Assembly: GCA_036346205.1 (NCBI GenBank) | Contig: JARFJB010002037.1 | Coordinates: forward strand, 888,501-952,500 | Length of the DNA: 64,000 bases | From: Vesta saturnalis | Taxonomy: Eukaryota; Arthropoda; Insecta; Coleoptera; Lampyridae | Direction of reading: 5' to 3' | Shown here: positions 20,932-30,793 of the stretch, in pieces | Position numbering within the stretch: position 1 is the stretch's first letter | How the letters are laid out: every line of letters begins with the position of its first letter | Notes under the pieces: model-generated | Seen by the model: only the letters and a program-made list of their open reading frames with translations | The model's database searches: none | Told to the model about the DNA's origin: nothing | Translations under genes and position numbers: made by a program

Positions 20932-20970
<39 letters not shown>
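20932..20970. repeat. (TA)n microsatellite
   Basis: Uninterrupted TA run upstream of PolB. Other TA runs are at 21424-21480, 22798-22842, 51312-51361 and 53940-54000. Confidence 0.95.
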
Positions 20971-20971
<1 letters not shown>

Positions 20972-21059
20972 GAACCAAGGCCGCCTTTCAATATCGTAAA
21001 AGATTGACAACCAAAGCGCTTAAAGTTACCTGACATTTTTTGGGCATTTCTCGTAGGGT

Positions 21060-21300
21060 GAATGACCCCCAAAAATTGCCAAAAATTGCCAAAAATGTAA
21101 TTTGACACCCCAAAATTACCAAAAAATGTAATTTGACACCCCCAAAATTACCAAAAAATGTAATTTGACACCCCAAAATTGTGGAAAAATGTAAATTTGA
21201 CAACCCCAAAATTGCCATGAAATGTAATTTGCACACCTCAAAATTACCTCAATATAATGTAATATGACACCTCAAAATTATAGAAAATTGCCAACAATTA
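21060..21300. repeat. Tandem array, unit about 31-34 bp
   Basis: About seven imperfect copies of a unit containing ATGTAATTTGACACCCCAAA followed by ATTACC. Copies diverge toward the right. It has no coding meaning and no unique spacers. Confidence 0.85.
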
Positions 21301-21420
21301 AAGTTTGACATCAATTACCTTGGTTAGTCCTTAACCTTATTTAAGTTAACGAACTACTCTCACATATGTTCGTTCATTTCTTATCATTTTCGCTTGTTTT
21401 GCCAACGTTAACAAAACCTA

Positions 21421-21423
<3 letters not shown>

Positions 21424-21481
<58 letters not shown>

Positions 21482-22789
21482 TTGAAAGTAACAGCCGTTA
21501 CAATGTTAAGGAAAAAATTTTTATTAACTAATTGCTTAGTGTTATCAGCTTGCGGCTAACTAGGGTCTTAATACGTTTAAAACTCTTTGATATTTGCCAA
21601 TATTTCGAATCTTTTATTTTGTTCCTTCGTTGTTTGTTGCCCATTGTTTCATCGATATGGTGTGTCATGTCCATACTTGGTCGTAAATCTTGAAAGAACC
21701 CCATCTGTAATTTAAGTTGAAAGTAACAGCCGTTACAATGTTAAGGAAAAAAATTTTTTATTAACTAATTGCTTAGTGTTATCAGGTCTTGCGGTTAACT
21801 AGGGTCTTAATACGTTTAAAACTCTTTGATATTTGCCAATATTTCGGAATCTTTTTATTTTGTTCCTTCGTTGTTTGTTGCCCATTGTTTCATCGATATG
21901 GTGGTGTCATGTCCATACTTGGTCGTAATATCTTGAAAGAACCCCATCTGTAATTTAAGTTGAGAAGTAACAGCCGTTACAATGTTAAGGAAAAAAATTT
22001 TTATTAACTAATTGCTTAGTGTTATCAGGCTTCGCTAACTATCTTAATACGTTTAAAACTCTTTGATATTTGCCAATATTTCGGAATCTTTTTATTTTGT
22101 TCCTTCGTTGTTTGTTGCCCATTGTTTCATCGATATGGTGGTGTCATGTCCATACTTGGTCGTAATATCTTGAAAGAACCCCATCTGTAATTTAAGTTGA
22201 GGGAAGTAACAGCCGTTACAATGTTAAGGAAAAAAAAATTTTTTTATTAACTAATTGCTTAGTGTTATCAGGCTTGCGGCTAACTAGGGTCTTAATACGT
22301 TTAAAACTCTTTGATATTTGCCAATATTTCGGAATCTTTTTATTTTGTTCCTTGTTGTTTGTTGCCCATTGTTTCATCGATATGGTGGTGTCATGTCCAT
22401 ACTTGGTCGTAATATCTTGAAAGAACCCATCTGTAATTTAAGTTGAAAGTAACAGCCGTTACAATGTTAAGGAAAAAAAATTTTTTATTAACTAATTGCT
22501 TAGTGTTATCAGGCTTGCGGCTAACTATTGTTTGTTGCCCATTGTTTCATCGATATGGTGTGTCATGTCCATACTTGGTCGTAATATCTTGAAAGAACCA
22601 TCTGTAATTTAAGTTGAAAGTAACAGCCGTTACAATGTTAAGAAAAAAATTTTTATTAACTAATTGCTTAGTGTTACATTGCGTAACTAGGACAAAATAA
22701 AAAGATTCCGAAATATTGGCAAATATCAAAGTTTTAACGTATTAGACCTAGTTAAACCTATAACACTAAGCAATTAGTTAATAAAAAAT

Positions 22790-22842
<53 letters not shown>
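21424..22842. repeat. Minisatellite block, unit about 240 bp, flanked by (TA)n and closed by an inverted unit
   Basis: Units start GTTGAAAGTAACAGCCGTTA-like at 21481, 21716, 21959, 22196, 22442 and 22613 (spacings 235, 243, 237, 246 and 171 bp). Each holds GTAACAGCCGTTAC, a near-palindrome. The last copy is truncated, and 22684-22795 is an inverted partial unit, so the array ends in a fold-back. TA runs bound the block on both sides (21424-21480, 22798-22842). Confidence 0.9.
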
Positions 22843-22843
<1 letters not shown>

Positions 22844-23009
22844 GTTTAACATTGCACTTCTTATTCAGTTATATGTACATCTACATTGCAATAACACGTA
22901 TACATATATACATTACAATGGCGTCATTATGCAAAAAAAACGAAATTGAGTTTAAAAAAGAAAAATAACGAAAAACCACAAATACTGCAGCACTTGCTGG
23001 TGCAGCCAG

Positions 23010-23532
23010 CTAGTAGTACTGCTGTATCACTACAGCAGCCACTACCACCATTATCATCACCTGCAGATATCCCTGTGATAAGTATCCGGACAGTGATGTC
23101 GAAGAAGATTTTGCACGCTACTTCAAAAAGTAAGTTACTTATTTCTTAATTTATGTATGATGATTGCATTATTAACGTGATTCATTTTCCACTTACAGTA
23201 TCTCTCCTGCTACTACCGCGGTAGCATCGCCGGCGTGGATGCGTGGGGGTAAAAACCTCCTGCTGCTCGACATGCCTTCGCAAGGGCACCAACTCCCTGA
23301 GACGTGTCAACCCCCCGAGCCCGCGGTAAGGCTGCATCATCTGCGGGAAACAAATTTGGAGTGGCTACGTGATTTCTGCATTTCGAACCAAGATCGTGTG
23401 GCTGAACTTAGGAATCGTGTGGCCCGGCTAACTAAGGAGTTAGCTGAGGCCACGGACGAGTTGGCATCGGCCGAAAAAACTGGTCGGAATGCAGAACTAG
23501 TGTTTCGTGCCTTGGACAATATGGATCCTTAG
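23010..23532 (+). CDS. GC-rich two-exon gene candidate with coiled coil
   Basis: The downstream exon (23199-23532) is strikingly GC-rich compared with its surroundings and encodes ~111 residues ending in a coiled coil (DRVAELRNRVARLTKELAEA, then TDELASAEK). It is preceded by a good acceptor (TTCCACTTACAG at 23187-23198). The upstream open stretch ends at 23129 before a GTAAGT donor, with an acidic end (DSDVEEDFARYFK). The 69-bp intron joins the two in matching phase. No ATG is visible in the upstream exon after the in-frame TAGs near 23010, so the start is missing or further upstream. AATAAA lies at 23603. I do not recognise the family. It could be a captured host gene or a late insertion in the Polinton. 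Confidence 0.45.
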
Positions 23533-23594
23533 AGTGTTAAGTGTAGTTTAGTTTTTTTATTATTTTTTCTAAAGTAGTTTTAATTGTTGTTGTT

Positions 23595-24665
23595 ATTTGT
23601 AAAATAAATGTTTAATTCTTTTTCGGCTTTTTTTCTTATAGTGAAATATTCAGATCACCTATAATGTGTAGAGGTTTTGAAAATAAACGTTTTAATTCTT
23701 TTTACTTTTTTCCTTAAGGTGAAATATTCACATCACCTATAACTATAAAGTGTAGAGATTATACATCAAAAAAGTATTGCAATTTTACATGTGGAATTAA
23801 ACATAAACAGTAAAAAATCATAAGTAGTTGCATAACGATTTTGCACAATTTTTCCAAGTTCAAAATCTCTTTGATGTCACTAAAGTATTAGTAAGATGAA
23901 ATTTGTTTTTCGTTACATGATTATCCATTTATTTCGTTAAATATTATACTTAAATATAGTTTTTAAAAGATTCTTGTTATAGGATACAAATTTCCTTAAT
24001 AAAACATCTAACTCGGTAACATAATAATAATAATATTTAGAACAAAATCTCAAATTTTACATGATTTTTAAAAATGTACATACTTTTCTTAAAACAAGCA
24101 TTAGAAATTTATATGCGAAAATGCGAACTTATGATTTTATAATATAGTTAAATCAAACTTCATAACACATTATTTATTTATTTTGCACCTTTCTTATTTT
24201 TAAACTCTTCATCTTCAGCTTCACCTCGTACATTTCCAACGTTCTCATCACTATATAATATAATTGTTAGACTAGTGTTATTTGTAAATAAATGTTTATG
24301 TTTTCTATTTTACTTTATTTCGTATAGTGAAATATTCAGATCACCTATAATGTGTAGAGGTTGTGAAAATAAATGTTTTAATTCTTTTTCCTTAAGGTAA
24401 AATATTCACATCAACTATAACACAGTTTTAATAAGATGAAATTTGTTTTTGTTACATGATTATCCATTTATTTCGTTAAAATATTATACATAAATACAGT
24501 TTTTAAAAGATTCTTTTATAGGATACAAATTTCCGTAATGAAACATCTAATTGGGTAACTTAATATTTGGAAGAACAAAATCCCAAATTTTACATGATTT
24601 AAAAAATTTACATACTTTTCTTAAAAACAAGCATTAGAAATTTATATGTGAAAATGCGTACACCC
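23595..24665. repeat. Large direct duplication in the right part of the inner Polinton
   Basis: About 23595-24130 recurs at about 24285-24665 with deletions: shared segments include GTGAAATATTCAGATCACCT, AGATGAAATTTGTTTTTCG and CTTAAAACAAGCATTAGAAA. Within each copy a ~75-bp subunit (AATAAATGTTTTAATTC to TGTAGAGGTT) is itself repeated. No gene is recognised. Confidence 0.75.
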
Positions 24666-24893
24666 CTAAATCTACCTTCTAAATCTTTAATTTTTCATAT
24701 CAACACCTCCAACCTCTTCTTTCACTCAACAATAATTCATACTTGTTCTTTTTATTTCCATACTCAAGCTGTCTCATTCTTCTATTTATTCCATACACCT
24801 CTAAATCTACTTTTAAATCTTTAATTTTTCGTATCAACACCTCCAACCTCTTCTTTCGCTCCACAATAGTTAATACTTGTTCTTTTCTTGCGT
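24660..24893. repeat. Two tandem copies of a ~100-bp segment, period ~133 bp
   Basis: The segment starting CACC(C/T)CTAAATCTAC occurs at ~24661 and ~24794 and runs ~95 bp with few changes. On the minus strand both encode a Lys/Leu-rich coil (RKKRLEVLIRKIKDLKVDLE) in an 82-codon open frame (24948-24700). Origin is unknown, and I treat it as a repeat rather than a gene. Confidence 0.6.
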
Positions 24894-25215
24894 TTCCTAT
24901 CTTGCATACTACCATTTTCGTCATTTCTGCTAATACTAAATCACACACCCAAGGAAGCCTTTTTATTATAAATCTACATCCTTCAAAACCTCTAACCTAG
25001 GCTTCTTCTTCTTCTTCTTTCCATGAACTTATTCTATTTTTACACTTCTAAGAAATGTTATACGATATCCCTACAGATCAAGAATCTTTGACCTTGACCA
25101 CTACACTTTTAGACTTCTAAGAATTGTAATATGATGATGAAGATCATATTGCAATTTCTATTTTTACTTTGACCTTGACCTGCTCCAAAAATTTAAATCC
25201 CCCGCCAAAAGCATG

Positions 25216-25296
25216 CTCACTTGACCTTAAAATAAATCCCATAAGATTTACATGGGTAACCTTGAAGTGGAGTAGCTCCGGCCTTATATTACTACT
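25216..25296 (-). repeat. Right TIR of the inner Polinton
   Basis: Inverted partner of 6426-6506. Perfect TGACCTTGA (reverse of TCAAGGTCA) lies just inside at 25170-25178 and again at 25089-25097. Confidence 0.92.
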
Positions 25297-25302
25297 TGCT
25301 AC
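25297..25302. repeat. Target-site duplication, right copy (TGCTAC)
   Basis: Partner of 6420-6425. Outside it the outer MCP reading frame resumes. Confidence 0.9.
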
Positions 25303-25551
25303 AACATCAACGTCAGTAAGTGCTGTATCATCTTGCTTCACTTTAGCTGTGATGTACAACATGGTCTGACTTGAATCTATGTAATCGTTTCTATTTCCGG
25401 GCACTACAAATTCTATTGGGGCGCCATCACTAAGAGCTGATAAGGGCTTGTAAAATAACCATTCACCACTCTCGATACTTGTCTGCGTCGACGGTAAAGC
25501 GAACAGATCCAATTCGGACTTGACGCATTCACATGATTGCGCATGTAGCAA
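25303..25551 (-). pseudogene. Maverick major capsid protein, N-terminal part (outer element)
   Basis: Minus-strand start of the F54H12.2-like MCP. It shows CECVKSELDLFALPSTQTSI, a WLFYKPLSAL block and APIEFVVPGNRNDYIDSS, all typical of the N-terminal ~80 residues of this family. It stops being MCP exactly at the TGCTAC duplication (25297-25302), after which the frame runs into the inner Polinton TIR. The remaining part is at 5371-6419. Confidence 0.85.
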
Positions 25552-25559
25552 AGCCGTTA

Positions 25560-25935
25560 TCTTGAAAATATATCGTCGTAAGTAGGTTTCTTCTTCTTAG
25601 CATCAACAGCACTCGGTAGAGACTGGTTATTATCAGTCAGACGTGCTCTGTTATAGCCTCAACTCTCCATCATTTTATCGATTTTCTCATCGGCTTTACG
25701 TTTAAGATTTCTACCTGCCTCGTGAAATCTTTCTTGAAACGATTCCTTAACAGGTCGATCCTCCATGACGTCACCAAGAATATTAGCACCCGTTCTTAGA
25801 GCTTCCTTTCCAAGGGCCTTGCATCAGACTTAAACAACGGTAGTATACTTCTAAATATGCCACCTAGACAGCTTCTTATTCCGGGACCACGTTGATATGG
25901 TGTGCCTGAGCCGGCCTGATTCATATAATATTGTT
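25560..25935 (-). pseudogene. pVI-like minor capsid candidate (outer Maverick)
   Basis: A decayed minus-strand reading just upstream of the MCP. It begins with a Gly-rich, hydrophobic segment (YQRGPGIRSCLGGIFRSILP) and ends with a Lys-rich amphipathic stretch (NLKRKADEKIDKMM) and a short tail. This layout is common directly upstream of Maverick MCP genes and resembles adenovirus pVI in size and composition. Function is inferred. It carries frameshifts and stops throughout. Confidence 0.6.
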
Positions 25936-25939
25936 GATA

Positions 25940-26652
25940 TTTTTTATTATATTATTGTTGCTTTTATATTAATCTCGATGTTTTCAAATTCCTGTGTCAT
26001 CACGGCCATGTAGTGCGCAGGCGAAAAAACCACTTCTTTATGACCTCCGTGAGCGTAGTTTTTCAGATGTAATATTTATTATACGCATAATCGGAGAAAA
26101 AACATCGCCCACAGTCTGCGTTGTTAATCCTATACATATACTAGCGGGGTGCGGGGGTATTGGATCCATAGCTATGTTCTGATACGGCCGATAACCGAGC
26201 TGTAAGGCTAAACGTTGTGAGAATCCGAATACCGAGAGGGAGGTTTTTAATTTCGTAGTTTCGTATTTAGATTATTCTATTCGATCAATTTACTTATTAG
26301 CTCGTGATTATTTAGCTCGTTGGTAATTTCTTGTTGGCAAAAGTTACACATACCATCCATCCTCGGTATAAATGGGCTTCTCGTTGTCGTGTTGGAAATG
26401 TGATGCAGCCTTTTTTAATATAGTCTCTAACACATTCTCTTATCCTGCGTGTGGATCAATTCTATAACAAATTAAATTGTCTGTCGCACTTACAGCGGCA
26501 AAAGAACAAGGGTACTGAATTTCCGAAATGCCTATAACCCAGGAGCCTGTTAATCTTATTCGTTTTGGCAGTTGTGTAATAAAACTTGACGTCATATTGT
26601 CGGGAAAATGCGTCATGGAACTATTACTTAATAAGGTGAGATAAAACTCCAT
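25940..26652 (-). pseudogene. Penton-like minor capsid protein (outer Maverick)
   Basis: The start (from the ATG at 26652) reads FYLTLLSNSSMTHFPDNMTS and then QLPKRIRLTGSWVIGISEIQ, the hallmark N-terminus of the Maverick penton protein. After a stop near 26440 the rest survives in pieces: a VVNPIH/TVGDVFSPIMRII-like strand at ~26060-26150 and the QEFENIEINIK strand at ~25960-26000. The gene is heavily decayed. Confidence 0.7.
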
Positions 26653-26689
26653 TTTATATATCCCTCAGCTGCGAGGCTAACACTCAGCT

Positions 26690-27684
26690 ATTAAATTTGT
26701 CACTGTATCCAAGCCACTTGATCAGGTATTGTTTATATCGTCCACGGCCCTTCTCTGCTAAAATCTTATCGACTTTGCGTCTTTATCAACTGTAACAACT
26801 TGCAAGTCCTCCTCGTAAAAGGTACCTTCAACAGGATCGTTATTAAGATCGCTTATGCGATAAACTGGAGGTCTTACTTTATCACTGCGCTAATTGTAAA
26901 AACTTCCTCGCTCCAGTTCGTTTCATATCCCTTCTCAAAGGTGTACCTAGTTCTGGCGATTCTAACATGTTCACCGGTTTCATATTTAGGATGACGTGAT
27001 GTACCCAAGCCTTTCGCGTACAGGTTATTCCACACTTGTAAAATGTTTTCATCGTTTACAGCCCATCTTTATACTTGAATGAGAGCTATTGTTGTAAGCA
27101 GTCACAAGTTTTTGGAGCACATCAATATACCTGTAGGAATTTTTGTAAGTGAAATAACGCCACATCTTTGTTTTCAATGTTTTATTAAATCTTTCAACTA
27201 CAGATGCTTTTACATCAGGGTTATTTGTTACATAGAAATTGATATTTTGTTTCTTGAAAAAGTTTTGTACACTGGCCGCCACAAACTCCTTGCCTTTATC
27301 TGTCTGTAGATTTGCCGGTGTATTATTACTTTCCTTAAAGTATCGGTGAATGCTTCAATTACAGATGCTGCTGTCTTCGTTTTAAGAACTCTTGCCCAGG
27401 CCTTCTTGCTAAACACATCAATAACCGTTCCTATGTAGTTGTATCCACTGTTGTATTTACTTAAACTTCGCATATCGCAAAGATCCGCTTGCCACAGCTC
27501 GTAAATGTTGCTCACAATATATTTATTTCGCGGAAATTTTTTTCTGCCAGGTTTATGAACCGTATAAGCATCATGAGCCTGCAGTCATTTTTTCTTCACC
27601 ATATCTACCCTTTACAGCATTAACTAAAGGTGTTACACCCACAAACCCGGCAGGATGCTCTGGATCATAGTATACAACATCCAT
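26690..27684 (-). pseudogene. Maverick integrase (rve + chromodomain), broken (outer element)
   Basis: The likely start is the ATG at 27684 (MDVVYYDPEHPAGFVGV). After several slips, the rve core follows: ELWQADLCDMRSL (first Asp), GTVIDVFSKKAWA, then, in a further frame, the VKASVVERFNKTLK (Glu) block at 27282-27049. A TRYTFEKGYETNWSEEVF segment and a decayed chromodomain (KWLGY-like, ~26700) close the gene. At least four frameshifts or stops. This is more decayed than the integrase of the inner element. Confidence 0.8.
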
Positions 27685-27739
27685 GTTACGTTCTTCGCGT
27701 GTCCCAATATAGTGAGTCTTCTTTTTCGAAAGGTTCTTC

Positions 27740-28350
27740 GCGGGGTTTCCCTCGATTCGCTATCGATCGTAATTCTCGCCTATAGTTGTGAGACTCGGTT
27801 CAATGTTAGGTGATACAGTAACATCACGTCTTCGAGTATTTCCGATAAACTCTGGTGGTATATTTATTTCTTTAATATACGTCGCAAACTGTCGCCAGTT
27901 TTAACGTTTCGTGAACCAGATCGATAATGTTAGAATGAGGGATGATCTCATCTTTTATTGTGACCGTACTCCTTTTATCCCAAAATACATCACCGCCCGC
28001 ATTCAGTGTACGCAAAAAATCAGTGCCTTTCATCCTGTATGAAACAGGCAGTGTGGATACTATCTCGTCATCTGCCAGACATTTGCGTTTCGGCGAATCC
28101 CTGATATCATCATCATCACCGCTTATTGTTATACTAGCGGGTTGACGTAACTGATTGGAAAAGTGTAGATATCTTTGAAGAACCTGATTGTACTGCTGCC
28201 ATTTGTCATGGTCAGTAATTTTGGTTTCTAATACTTTATCCATGTCTTACCCAGCTGCGTTAATATGTTGTTTTGCGTGACATCTGGCGCTTGCAGACGG
28301 TGTATAAAATCCATAGGTAGAATAATCATTTTCTTTAGATTGTGGTCCAT
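27740..28350 (-). pseudogene. PX-like protein (outer Maverick), frameshifted
   Basis: An ATG at 28350 opens MDHNLKKMIILPMDFIHRLQ. The frame slips near 28245 into a 123-codon stretch (28243-27872) with KWQQYNQVLQRYLHFSNQLR, a nuclear-signal-like SPKRKC and IIPHSNIIDLVHETLK. Remnants continue (WRQFATYIKEINIPPEFIGN) to ~27790. This is the Maverick protein of unknown role usually found beside the integrase, and the counterpart of 13242-14399. Confidence 0.65.
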
Positions 28351-28352
28351 GG

Positions 28353-28644
28353 TTATTGAAACAAATTACCCAGCATACCGCGAAGTAATGGTCCTAATAG
28401 GAGCGGTAGAAATGTGCCGCTCTTCTGTACGAAAAACTGTTTCTTCTTTTTTATAGATTCACCTCTCTGTGCCAGCCACCTTAAATTGTGCTTATGTTGA
28501 GAGAAAAATGTTATGTGCACACTTTCAAATGCATTCCACCTGGTTACTATTCAGACATTTCAATAAAGCGTCACGTTGACTTTTACTTAATCTGGCTAAT
28601 GCGCGCAGGATATAGGCGTTTTCGATTAAAGCATCAACCATCAT
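28353..28644 (-). pseudogene. Small virion-type protein with hydrophobic C-terminus (outer Maverick)
   Basis: Minus-strand reading with an N-terminal helix (ILRALARLSKSQRDALLKCL), a basic middle (SIKKKKQFFVQK) and, one frame over, a strongly hydrophobic end (SGTFLPLLLGPLLRGMLGNL). Small proteins of this form recur in Mavericks and resemble adenovirus pX/core peptides. At least one stop and one slip. Confidence 0.55.
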
Positions 28645-28711
28645 ATATGATGTCATCTTTATGACTGAGGCTTAAACCCTTTTTTCGCTATACATACTTG
28701 GCAAATACCTT

Positions 28712-28842
28712 GAGACCCGAATATGTTTGTTCTATAGCGTAGCACATCCGGTGTATTCTATTTTAAATCGAACAATAAATATCCGTGCGGGTTAGAAGTA
28801 GCATCTTGGTACGCTGCCTCTAAAAATTTCGGGTTGTCCGGT
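28712..28842 (-). pseudogene. Packaging ATPase, C-terminal fragment (outer Maverick)
   Basis: Reads PKFLEAAYQDATSNPHGYLL, then, after a stop, a RYRTNIFGS ending, which is the standard C-terminus of the Maverick A32-like ATPase. Separated from the rest of the gene by the LINE insertion at 28843-30793. Confidence 0.75.
28829..28842. repeat. 14-bp target-site duplication, left copy
   Basis: TCGGGTTGTCCGGT, identical to 30794-30807, flanks the ORF1-only LINE. The sequence belongs to the ATPase gene. Confidence 0.9.
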
Positions 28843-30793
28843 TCAAGTTCAAGTTGAACAAAGTTTATTAAAGTTTTTATAGTACATAACATTATATAGT
28901 ATTTACAATACATATTACAAGATATAATAAAATAAAATAAGTAATATTGTATTGGGTATCGTTGGTGGTGCGCTGCTCAGGATTCTTTATCATCTTCAGT
29001 GCGTGGATTGCGTGGTCGTTGGGATTCGTGATTGAGTGGTATGCCTGTTGACATCATTGTGTTGAGATTTGTGGTATTTCAAAAAAAAGCGTTGTAGTGG
29101 TTGGTGATGCTGTTGGTGGCGTGGTTGTTGTGTGGACTGTCCTGTTGTCGCTCGGTTGTGGCTGATGATGTTGGTGCTCTGAGTATCTGAAATAAATAGA
29201 AACATGTGTCAGTTGTGTGAATACATTATCGGTGTTAACAGAACAGAATTAATAAATTGTCGATGCTATGTACTTAGCTAGGGCACCAGTCTTCGCTCCG
29301 GACCTTTGTATGATTACCCGAAAAGGTCAACCACCTCTGAATCGTGCGTGAGCATCACTCTCCACAGGTCCATCGCAGTTTGCGCCTGAACGAGCGCCGC
29401 TGCCACCTTACGAATGACAGGTAGGACCTTCTCCATATTGAGACCTCCGAGGAGGCCCAATATGGCGTCGAACCCTAAGGCGGGTTGGGCAGGCGGGGTA
29501 ACGACAGCGGCGGGAGCCGTTCTCGGTACTTCCGCCTGCTGTCGCTCGGGCATAACTGACGCCGGTCCGGGTTGAAGAAGGCGCCGCCGTCGGTGGTGTC
29601 CTCTTCGGTCGCTGTAGTACTTCCGTCTTCTTCCGTTGTGGAGGCCGAGGGAACTTCGGGAAGCCCCTGTAGCTAGCGGAGTGGTCCCCACCATATTTAA
29701 CACACTTAGCCCGGTCTGTACGGGGTTTCGTGCATTCACTGTAGTGGTGACCTCCGGTGCACTTTACACAGCGTGCTGCCGCCCTGCAGCAACGCTGTGT
29801 GCGACGGAAACCTTGACACCGGTGATACTGCCCGATGCCAGATTTCCGCCGCAAATCCTCTACTGTCACGCGGAGGCGGGAGACGTACTTCACCTCCCGG
29901 ATCTTCCTGCTGTCTTCCTCGGTCGGCAGCTCTACCATCACGAGGGGGTCGGGTGTCCTTGCTGCTTCATCCTGTAAACAGAAAGTACATTAGTGTTTTG
30001 CATATTTAGCTCTGAGCTAACGTCAACCTCGGTTAGTTCTACGGGCACGCCACGTATCACACCTTACAATCGCTATATTATCCATACCTCATCAGCCTGT
30101 CTCTGTCCTGGAGTGAGGCAGGCTGAATCCGGATTCCCTCGCTGAAGGCCTTGGCTCTCGTGAAGGCGATCCGTTGTTGGTCCATTTCTCGGGAGAACGC
30201 GACCCAGTTCACCTTCTGATGAAGGATTACTGGAGGCACTTTCTCCCTGGTGTCCTCTTCTGTCGTTTGCTCCATTGCTGCAGGGCTGTCGGTGAAGGAT
30301 TCTAGGGCCTGGAATACGTTGTCTGTGGGCGGCGGCGTAGACGGGCGAACCTTCGGGGTCTTCTTCGGCTTCTTCTTTTGCAACACGAAGTCGTCGGGGC
30401 TGGTAGATGCGGGGCGGGCTTCTTCTTCGGTGTTGTCGGTTGCGGCGGCGGAGGTGGCCGGCTGTCTTCTAGGGGTGTGATGCCTTCTAACGGTGGCGGT
30501 CGCGTCTTCTTTTGCCGCCTCCTCTTCTGTGCGGTGGCGGCAGGTGGCGCGTCGCTGCTCGCTCTCTCGAATGGTAGATCGAGCAGTGACGGTATCGCTG
30601 GCGGTATCCGGAACTCCTGGGACGTCGTCGGTGACAGCTCTCCCCGAGTTGCCCGCTCCTCTAGGAACCGCTGGTAGCAGCGCCTGTTGTATCCCGGCTC
30701 CAACATCGTGAAAACAACGTTATCTTTTTTTTCAAATAGTCTGGCTAATCTTATCTAAAGTTGACATTTTCGGATAGAGATCTCAACCTCGAA
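28843..30793 (-). mobile_element. ORF1-only non-LTR retrotransposon (Jockey-like), 1,951 bp
   Basis: Inserted on the minus strand inside the outer ATPase gene with an exact 14-bp target duplication. Read in its own direction it has a short leader, a GC-rich gag-like ORF1 (30706-29314) and an AT-rich 3' region with AATAAA, ending in a TTGAACTTGAA tail. No reverse transcriptase or endonuclease is present, so it is either an internally deleted LINE or a gag-only, mobilised-in-trans family of the HeT-A or HAL1 type. Confidence 0.8.
29314..30706 (-). pseudogene. LINE ORF1 (gag-like) with PRE_C2HC region and zinc knuckles, frameshifted
   Basis: The ATG at 30706 opens a Pro/Arg-rich N-terminus. A slip near 30380 leads to 30386-30078 with NWVAFSREMDQQRIAFTRAK, the start of the region preceding zinc knuckles in Jockey-clade ORF1. 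After another slip and probable deletion near 30050-29960, 29941-29408 carries VKYVSRLRVTVEDL and three CCHC-like knuckles (CVKCTGGHHYSEC, CVKYGGDHSASYRG). The last part (29739-29314) is in yet another frame. The protein binds nucleic acid in retrotransposition complexes. High GC sets it apart from its surroundings. Confidence 0.7.

Larger units (their letters stand above)
6426..25296. mobile_element. Inner Polinton (adintovirus-like), 18.9 kb, with TIRs and 6-bp target duplication
   Basis: Both ends begin AGTAGTAATATAAGG and match over 81 bp with two differences. The element is flanked by TGCTAC at 6420-6425 and 25297-25302, which fits the 6-bp target duplication made by Polinton integrases. 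It encodes PolB, rve integrase, A32-like ATPase, adenain-like protease, MCP, penton-like protein, PLA2 and PX-like protein. The plus-strand genes (6954-15681) converge on minus-strand genes (16030-20566). The last 4.5 kb is repeats plus one spliced gene. Frameshifts in protease, penton, MCP start, ATPase and PolB show that the copy is inactive, though clearly younger than the Maverick it landed in. Confidence 0.95.

Noticed and set aside
20801..21108. ORFs with Ile-Tyr repeats
   Set aside because: They are translations of the (TA)n microsatellite.
21060..21300. CRISPR-like spacing of a 31-bp repeat
   Set aside because: Repeats are contiguous without unique spacers and drift in sequence. The setting is a eukaryotic transposon.
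24700..24948. 82-codon coiled-coil gene
   Set aside because: It is the translation of tandem repeat DNA. The coil follows from the repeat rather than from selection.
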